Assembly: GCF_033568475.1 (NCBI RefSeq)
Contig: NC_133120.1
Coordinates: 91,840,151-91,904,150 of the forward strand
Reading direction: 5' to 3'
DNA length: 64,000 nt
From: Henckelia pumila
Taxonomy: Eukaryota > Streptophyta > Magnoliopsida > Lamiales > Gesneriaceae
The translations under genes were made by a program, and so were the position numbers. The notes beneath the pieces are model-generated. The model was not told the origin of the DNA. It made no database searches and worked only from the letters and a program-made list of their open reading frames with translations. Numbering within the stretch: position 1 is the stretch's first letter; every line of letters starts with the position of its first letter. This document shows positions 58,711 to 64,000 of the stretch, in pieces.

Positions 58711-61397
58711 TGTAACGCCTAGAATTTCCTCTTACATAAACCGTAAGCATAATTAGGATAATTAACATTTTAAATAGAATAATATAATAATTTAAATTAA
58801 AGGTTTAAACGACTTTCATTTATCATGATTAGCTGTTTTAAATTTTATTTAGGATTTTTAATCCGGGTATTTTAGGAATTATGAAATTTTTTAGGAAAAA
58901 TATTATTTTTGAGCTAGTTGACGGGACGGCGACCGATCGAGATAAATATTTTATCGATATTCTTGTCTAAGAATTTTAAGAGTCTAATATAATTATTTTA
59001 AGATCTATTTTATTGAAAAATTTCGGTTATATATATATAAATATTTTAAAGTCCATTTTTCAGCATATCGGGCCATTTTATGAACTTTTAGGGCACTTTT
59101 TAAAATGTGCTTTTAATAAATCCGAAAATTTGCGGCTAAGACTTATTTTTTTATTAAGCCCAAAATTTCAGCGGCCCATGCATGAACCATTTCTCTTTAA
59201 CTGTGAGAAGCCCTACCCAAATCCCTCCTCTCCCTCACACGATTTCTTTCTGAGAAACAGAACTCCATAGTCGTTCCTTCACTTTGCACACACCTCACCT
59301 GTTAGTTTGGTAGAATTTCAAGATGTTTGCGGATTATTGATCACCACGCAACGAGCTTCGTTTCCATACCCTCATTTATCGATTTAGGCATGTTCGAATT
59401 TTTTTGTCTATCGCCATTTAGATCGTTATATGCACTTTTATGGTTTAAAAATTTGTGCCTGTGCTTGTAGTTTGTGGTTTGAGCTCACGGTTTTAAGATT
59501 TGCGCACTAATTTTTCCATTTGTTGTCGTTGTTCGCATTTTTCTTATTTTGATGGCTCGGTCTCATCTTATTATCTGGCTGGGCGGGTTCGAAGGTTGCT
59601 GGGCTGGGTTAGTTGGCTGGCTAGAGCTGGGTTCGAGGCTGGAAGTGTTTAGGGTGTAAGGCCGATGGCGTATGGCTTTTGTGAGTGTTGGTGCAGCTGG
59701 GTTCTGCGCGTGCGTTGAGGTGGTCTCTTGGTCCATGGCCGAGCCGTGTGGCTCATGGTTCAGGCCATGGACAGTCCAGGGAAGCTCGGCAGGACCCTGG
59801 GGTGGTCCTGCCGGCCGGGTTCCGGTCATGGTGACCAGAGCTGGGTACCGAGAAGAGAAGGGGCGCTCGGGTGATAGGCTTGGAGAAGGGGGCTGCTTGT
59901 TGGGCTGGGATTTTTTTTTAGTGGGCTGGGTCTGGGTCGAGATCTGGGTCGGGTCAAGTCATGGGTTATGACTTAATTATCCGGGTCGGGTCAATGTATT
60001 AGGGTCAAGTTAGTGATTGGGCTAAATAATTAAGTGGGCTTAAGTTAGTGTTTCGGGACATAAGTTTTGGATGGGTCCAGGTCAGTTTATTTTAATTTGG
60101 GCCAACAGTTTAGTTAGGGCCCAAGTTATTAAACTGGGCTTAATTTTATTATTTGGGCTCAAATTAGTTATTGTGCTTAAATAACCACTTGGGCCTAGAA
60201 AATGCGTTATTAGGGCTTCAATTAAATAATTACTTGGGCTTAGGATATAAAAGTGAGCTTTAAGAATTAAATAAGTGTAATTGGGTCAGACTTAGTTAAA
60301 GGGTTTAAGTTAAGGGGCAGCAACTCGAACCAGCCGTGACAAAATAATAGTCCGTAAATATATATTTAATAAACGTATATGTAATATTTTTATATGAATA
60401 TTATTTTTATAAACATGAATTAAATATATATTTACGGGCAAAGTTTTCAAGAAAAATTAATATTTTAATTCACGATTCATGCATATGATTTACGTTAAAT
60501 TGATGGCATGTGAAAGAAAAATAATTTTGGGAAAATTGATGTGATTTGTGACAAACACGGGACTGGAGATCGGGATACCGGGCCCGATGACCTTTTCACT
60601 TACGATTATGAGTCTATGGATCTCCAAAGGTTGGGTGAAGTGGCATAGGGCGTTAGGGGTTACACCCCACAGACCGCCACCACGTATGATGGATTTAGAT
60701 TGATCAATCGAATTAGGTTACACTTCACTGATATGACCCACAACAAATATTTTTATGACTATGACATGTCATATTTATGTTATGTAATTATGATATGATT
60801 ATGTTACGATTTATTATTATGCATATGATTTTACGTTCATGCATGCATTAAATCCTCATGTTATTTTATATGCGTCGTGCTTGCATGTGGTTTTATTTAG
60901 TAGTATTCGTTATGTATATTATAGAGCATGCTGGGCCTCTAGGCTGCTCACTAGATCTAAATGGTGCAGGTGAGTTTGATTTCGTAGCCGATGTGGTCCC
61001 GATTGGTGGCGAGGACCTCTGAGCATCCATTGCTAGCTTGCTTGCCCGTGACCATTGCAGTATTTATTTCCGCACTTTTATGAGATTATTCTGAGGATTG
61101 TATTGAACTATTTACAGTGCATGTTTGCTATTTTTACCTTTCACGGTATGATTTTACCATGTTCGAGTATTTTTAAACTATGTATTTCCGCATTTTGCGA
61201 TATCGTATTTCTCGCGCTTACATTATTTTAAATTATTCGAACAATTTAAACTGCTAGAGTTCAATCAATTTATTATATATTATATCACGTGGAATAAAAT
61301 TATTTTTAGTAATGACGCTTATATGTATGGGCATATATGTGGTATTTAAATCTATATTTAAAAAAAAAAAAATTCACGCGAGTTTTCGGGCGTTTCA
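58711..61397 (+). repeat. 5' LTR of the gypsy element
   Basis: 2,687 bp from TGTAACGCC to GGCGTTTCA, ends that are inverted repeats of each other save one base. The flank at its left is AAATT, the candidate target duplication. It includes a GC-rich part (59560-59960) with GGGTCGGGTC units and a following stretch (about 60000-60260) with many TGGGCT/TGGGCC motifs. Confidence 0.85.
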
Positions 61398-61399
61398 AC

Positions 61400-61419
61400 T
61401 TGGTATCAAAGCATGGTCC
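61400..61419 (+). other. tRNA-Met-type primer binding site
   Basis: TTGGTATCAAAGCATGGTCC lies two bases after the LTR. The usual plant gypsy site is TGGTATCAGAGC, complementary to the initiator tRNA-Met 3' end; one A replaces G. It fixes the LTR border. Confidence 0.8.
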
Positions 61420-61613
61420 TTTGAGGGTAAGCTAGCCTGCTACGTGGAGCTCAAAAGTCGCATCGCCAGTCTGTGAGTTTAAATGTTTTAAGTATATGCT
61501 TTTGAGCGAGACCCATTAGTTAAATTTCATTGAAAGTTATTTTATAAGCGTTTTCTTAAATTAAATACTTAGTTATGCAATACGGTTACATGAGGATTTT
61601 TGGGAATTGCAGC

Positions 61614-62390
61614 ATGGCTCCGAGGCGCGTTTTGAGACAGGAGGACCCCGAGGGTGCGGACCAGGGTGATGATCAGCAGGAGCCACCTCCACCACCGCCA
61701 CCAGCTCCACCACTTACAGCATTTGAGAGAGCTAGCGTGGACATGCTAGCAGACATCACTAGGCTACTGGAGCATCAGGCCGATCGGCCTAGGAAGACTC
61801 GCGAGGAGGACATCGCTAAGAGGTTCTGCAGGCAGGATCCCAAGGAGTTTGCAGGGACCACTGATCCTTTAGTTGCTGAGGAGTGGATCCGATCCTTAGA
61901 GACGATTGTTGCTTATATGGGGATTCAGGATGCTGACCGAGTTCGTTGCGTCATCTACATGCTGAAAGATGACGCAGCCCTTTGGTGGGAGGGCGTCGTG
62001 ATTGGATTGGATGTGGCGGGGATGACTTGGAGGGACTTCAGGACCGTGTTCTTTGAGAAATACTTCACGGAGGATATTCGCAGTCGACTGGTCCGCGATT
62101 TTCTGACTCTCCGACAGGGAGACCGCTCTGTGGCCGAGTATGTGAAGCAGTTTGAGCGCGGGTGCCACTTTGTACCCATGATAGCCGAGGATGAGAAAGA
62201 GAGGCTTCGACACTTCACCGACGGCTTGAGGCCCGACATCAAGCATGATGTTTTTATGGCCGATGTGGCGACGTATAAGGCAGCGGTGAACAGGGCGTAT
62301 CGGTCGGAGATAGGGAGGAGAGAGATGCAGGCCGAGTATCAGAGGAAGAGGCAGTTCCAGCAGCCATCTCGAGGACAGTCTTCGCAATAG
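61614..62390 (+). pseudogene. gypsy gag (retrotransposon gag domain), truncated
   Basis: Start at ATG 61614 (MAPRRVLRQ); the frame is open from 61575. After a Pro-rich stretch comes the gag core: EEWIRSLETIVAYM, ALWWEGV, WRDFRTVFFEKYF, RDFLTLRQGDRSVAEYV and LRHFTDGLRPDI. TAG at 62388-62390 probably replaces CAG, since the following codons (PAKRSYLG) still look like gag. The frame is then cut at 62433 by the next LTR, before the zinc knuckle. Confidence 0.88.
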
Positions 62391-62432
62391 CCTGCGAAGA
62401 GATCTTACCTTGGGTCGTCTAAGGGCCCAAAT

Positions 62433-64000
62433 TGTAACACCCGGTATTTTTAATTACATAAATCCGCCTGCATAATTAGGATATTTAATTATTTAAATTT
62501 ATGATTTATGGGTTAAATAATTATGTGAATTATTTATGCATGATTTAAGTTATTTTTAAGCATTTAACCCATAATTAGTGATTTTTATGATTTTTAGTAT
62601 TTTAATTATTTGATCGCGTAGACGGGACCGTGGACGGACGAGATGACAACTTTCCATCCAAATTATTTTATGAGCCTTTTTAGAGCCTTAAAATATTATT
62701 TTGAGTTTTATTATCTCAAAATTTTAAGTATTTGACTTTATATAATTTTAGGAGTCCTTTTTATTCAAAGTTAAGCCATTTTAATGACTTTTTCTTATCT
62801 TTAAAATTCCCCTAATTTTTAATTTCGGGATTTTATAAATTTTAATCTAATTTTATGATTTGAACGTGTATTTAGGATGCTTAAATTTATATGATATTTT
62901 TCTAGTATTATTAATTAACCTAAAAACCTATTTCCTTATATATTAAAACCTAATCTACCCAAACCCATCCCTCAACCTACCGATCACACACCTAGCCGCC
63001 ACCCCTACTATTCATCATCCCCTCCAACGCTCCAGCAACCTCCAAGACCCCATAGCCAATTAATTCGAAGGTTCCAAGCAAGGCCAAGGTACCCCGTTGT
63101 CGTCCCGCCGTCCCGAAGTCCGTCGTACACGTTTCTAACGCTACAAATCTGTGAAAGGCATGATTTTCTTTCAACTTTTCGTGCCAATCAGATATCTATA
63201 TTGTGTTGATGGTTTATGCATTAAATCTTTCGAAATTTTTTTAGAAAAGAGTTGAAGGGTTCGATTTTTTTTTCTGGCCTTGCTTCATGTTCACGTTTTG
63301 TTGATATAGATCGGTCAAGGGCTGTTGGCTAGGGTTCAGGAGGGTCCTAAGGAGCCTTAGGGTCGGTTGGAGTCGGACGGTTCAGGCTGGAATGGAGCCA
63401 TGACCGAGCTACATCAATCGGCCCCAAGATGGTCACAGTTTAGGGTTACGGGTTCAGGGGCTTCGGGTTCAGGGTTCCTGGCTGCATGGGGACTGGGGCC
63501 CGACTGGGTTAGGTCCGCCCGGACGTGGGCTACGTCCGGGCGGCGGCGCTCCGGCCAGGGGCGGCCGGAGCCGGCCGGCAGCAGGCCAAGAGGGCCTGCT
63601 GCTCACGGCCGAGAGGCAAGGGGGGAGGGGGATCGGGCTGGGCTAGTTTAGGTGTCCGGGTCGGGTCTGAGTGGTCCGGGTCGGGTCGGTTAGGTAGTGG
63701 GTCGGGTCAGTGAGTTCGGGTCCGAGTTTGGTGGGCCGGGCTCGAGTATTTTATTTTTTAAGTATTTTACAAAATTATGTGTTTTTGAGACTAATAAATT
63801 GAAATAAAATTATTTGGACTCCCAAATAATTTTATTTGGACTTTTAAAATTTTAATTAAGTTAGTCCATTAATTTTGTGGGCTTTTGAGCCCATAAAAGT
63901 TATTGGGCCAGTCTTTGGGTTTTTGGGCCCATTGGGCCAGTTTAAGTGTTATTGGGCTTAGTGTAATTTTAATGGGCTTATTTAATTTAATTGGGCTTAG
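62433..64000 (+). repeat. Second gypsy LTR inserted in gag, runs off the window
   Basis: Starts TGTAACACCCGGTATTTTTA and shares the general plan of the LTR at 58711 (GCATAATTAGGATA near the start, CCTACCCAAA[C/T]CC block, GGGTCGGGTC units, then TGGGCY arrays) but differs widely, so it is a related family and not the matching 3' LTR. Left flank CAAAT (62428-62432). A short open frame near 63367-63713 is GC-rich repeat and not a gene. Confidence 0.8.

Larger units (their letters stand above)
58711..62432 (+). mobile_element. Ty3-gypsy element, probably Tekay/Del-like, 5' part
   Basis: Large 5' LTR, primer site and gag are present. Protease, RT and integrase are not in the window, because another LTR starts at 62433 and the window ends. 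Gag type, LTR size and TGTAACGCC start suggest a chromovirus of the Tekay/Del group. That assignment is inference, since no integrase chromodomain is visible. Confidence 0.8.

Noticed and set aside
59563-59971. Gly/Trp-rich open frames in the gypsy LTR
   Set aside because: GC-rich low-complexity LTR DNA open on both strands, no conserved domain, within a well-bordered LTR.
62433-64000. 3' LTR of the gypsy element at 58711
   Set aside because: The sequence differs too much from the 5' LTR, and it interrupts gag instead of following a polypurine tract.

Overview
This is eudicot plant nuclear DNA. It has intron-containing genes of plant-only types (a group IIa WRKY factor, a plant receptor-like kinase, a stand-alone NUP96), AT-rich spacers with MITEs, and nested Ty1-copia and Ty3-gypsy elements with 5-bp target duplications. 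No organelle, bacterial or viral replicon is visible. The species cannot be fixed from the sequence.

Host genes. All five recognisable genes are on the minus strand: a membrane-anchored receptor-like kinase with a very long activation-segment insert (446-2632), a WRKY40/18/60-type transcription factor (6071-7827, five exons), a PDS5 C/D-type cohesin cofactor with a Tudor domain and very large introns (29421-41512), a mitochondrial MAM33/p32-family protein (43308-45291) and nucleoporin NUP96 (46154-50467). They look like independent housekeeping, signalling and defence genes, not an operon-like system.

Transposons, left. Two copies of one Ty1-copia family lie in the same orientation at 11176-19731 (TSD ATATC) and 22192-27927 (TSD TTAAA). 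The first carries a 2.06-kb solo LTR inside its reverse transcriptase (15789-17846, TSD TTATT) and sits inside one copy of an older duplicated segment. Both have an untranslated leader with 5-6 tandem ~102-bp units that each fold into a hairpin, and both share the same in-frame TGA codons where tryptophan is expected.

Transposons, right. A minus-strand SIRE-like copia (51645-58710) is broken by two solo LTRs (52144-53626, TSD TTGAT; 56022-57999, TSD CATAG). Its 5' part is cut by a Ty3-gypsy element (LTR 58711-61397, tRNA-Met-type primer site, gag 61614-62390), whose gag is in turn interrupted by another gypsy LTR running off the window (62433-64000).

Smaller items. These include an ectopic 26S rRNA fragment (about 35975-36190) and a worn short LTR element (34024-35230), both in PDS5 introns, several MITEs (4362-4910, 8021-8208, 21511-21694, 45912-46070), a telo-box next to the MAM33 start, and GC-rich palindromic motif arrays in all three solo LTRs. 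The best candidates for something new are the covarying hairpin array in the copia leader and the palindrome arrays in the solo LTRs.
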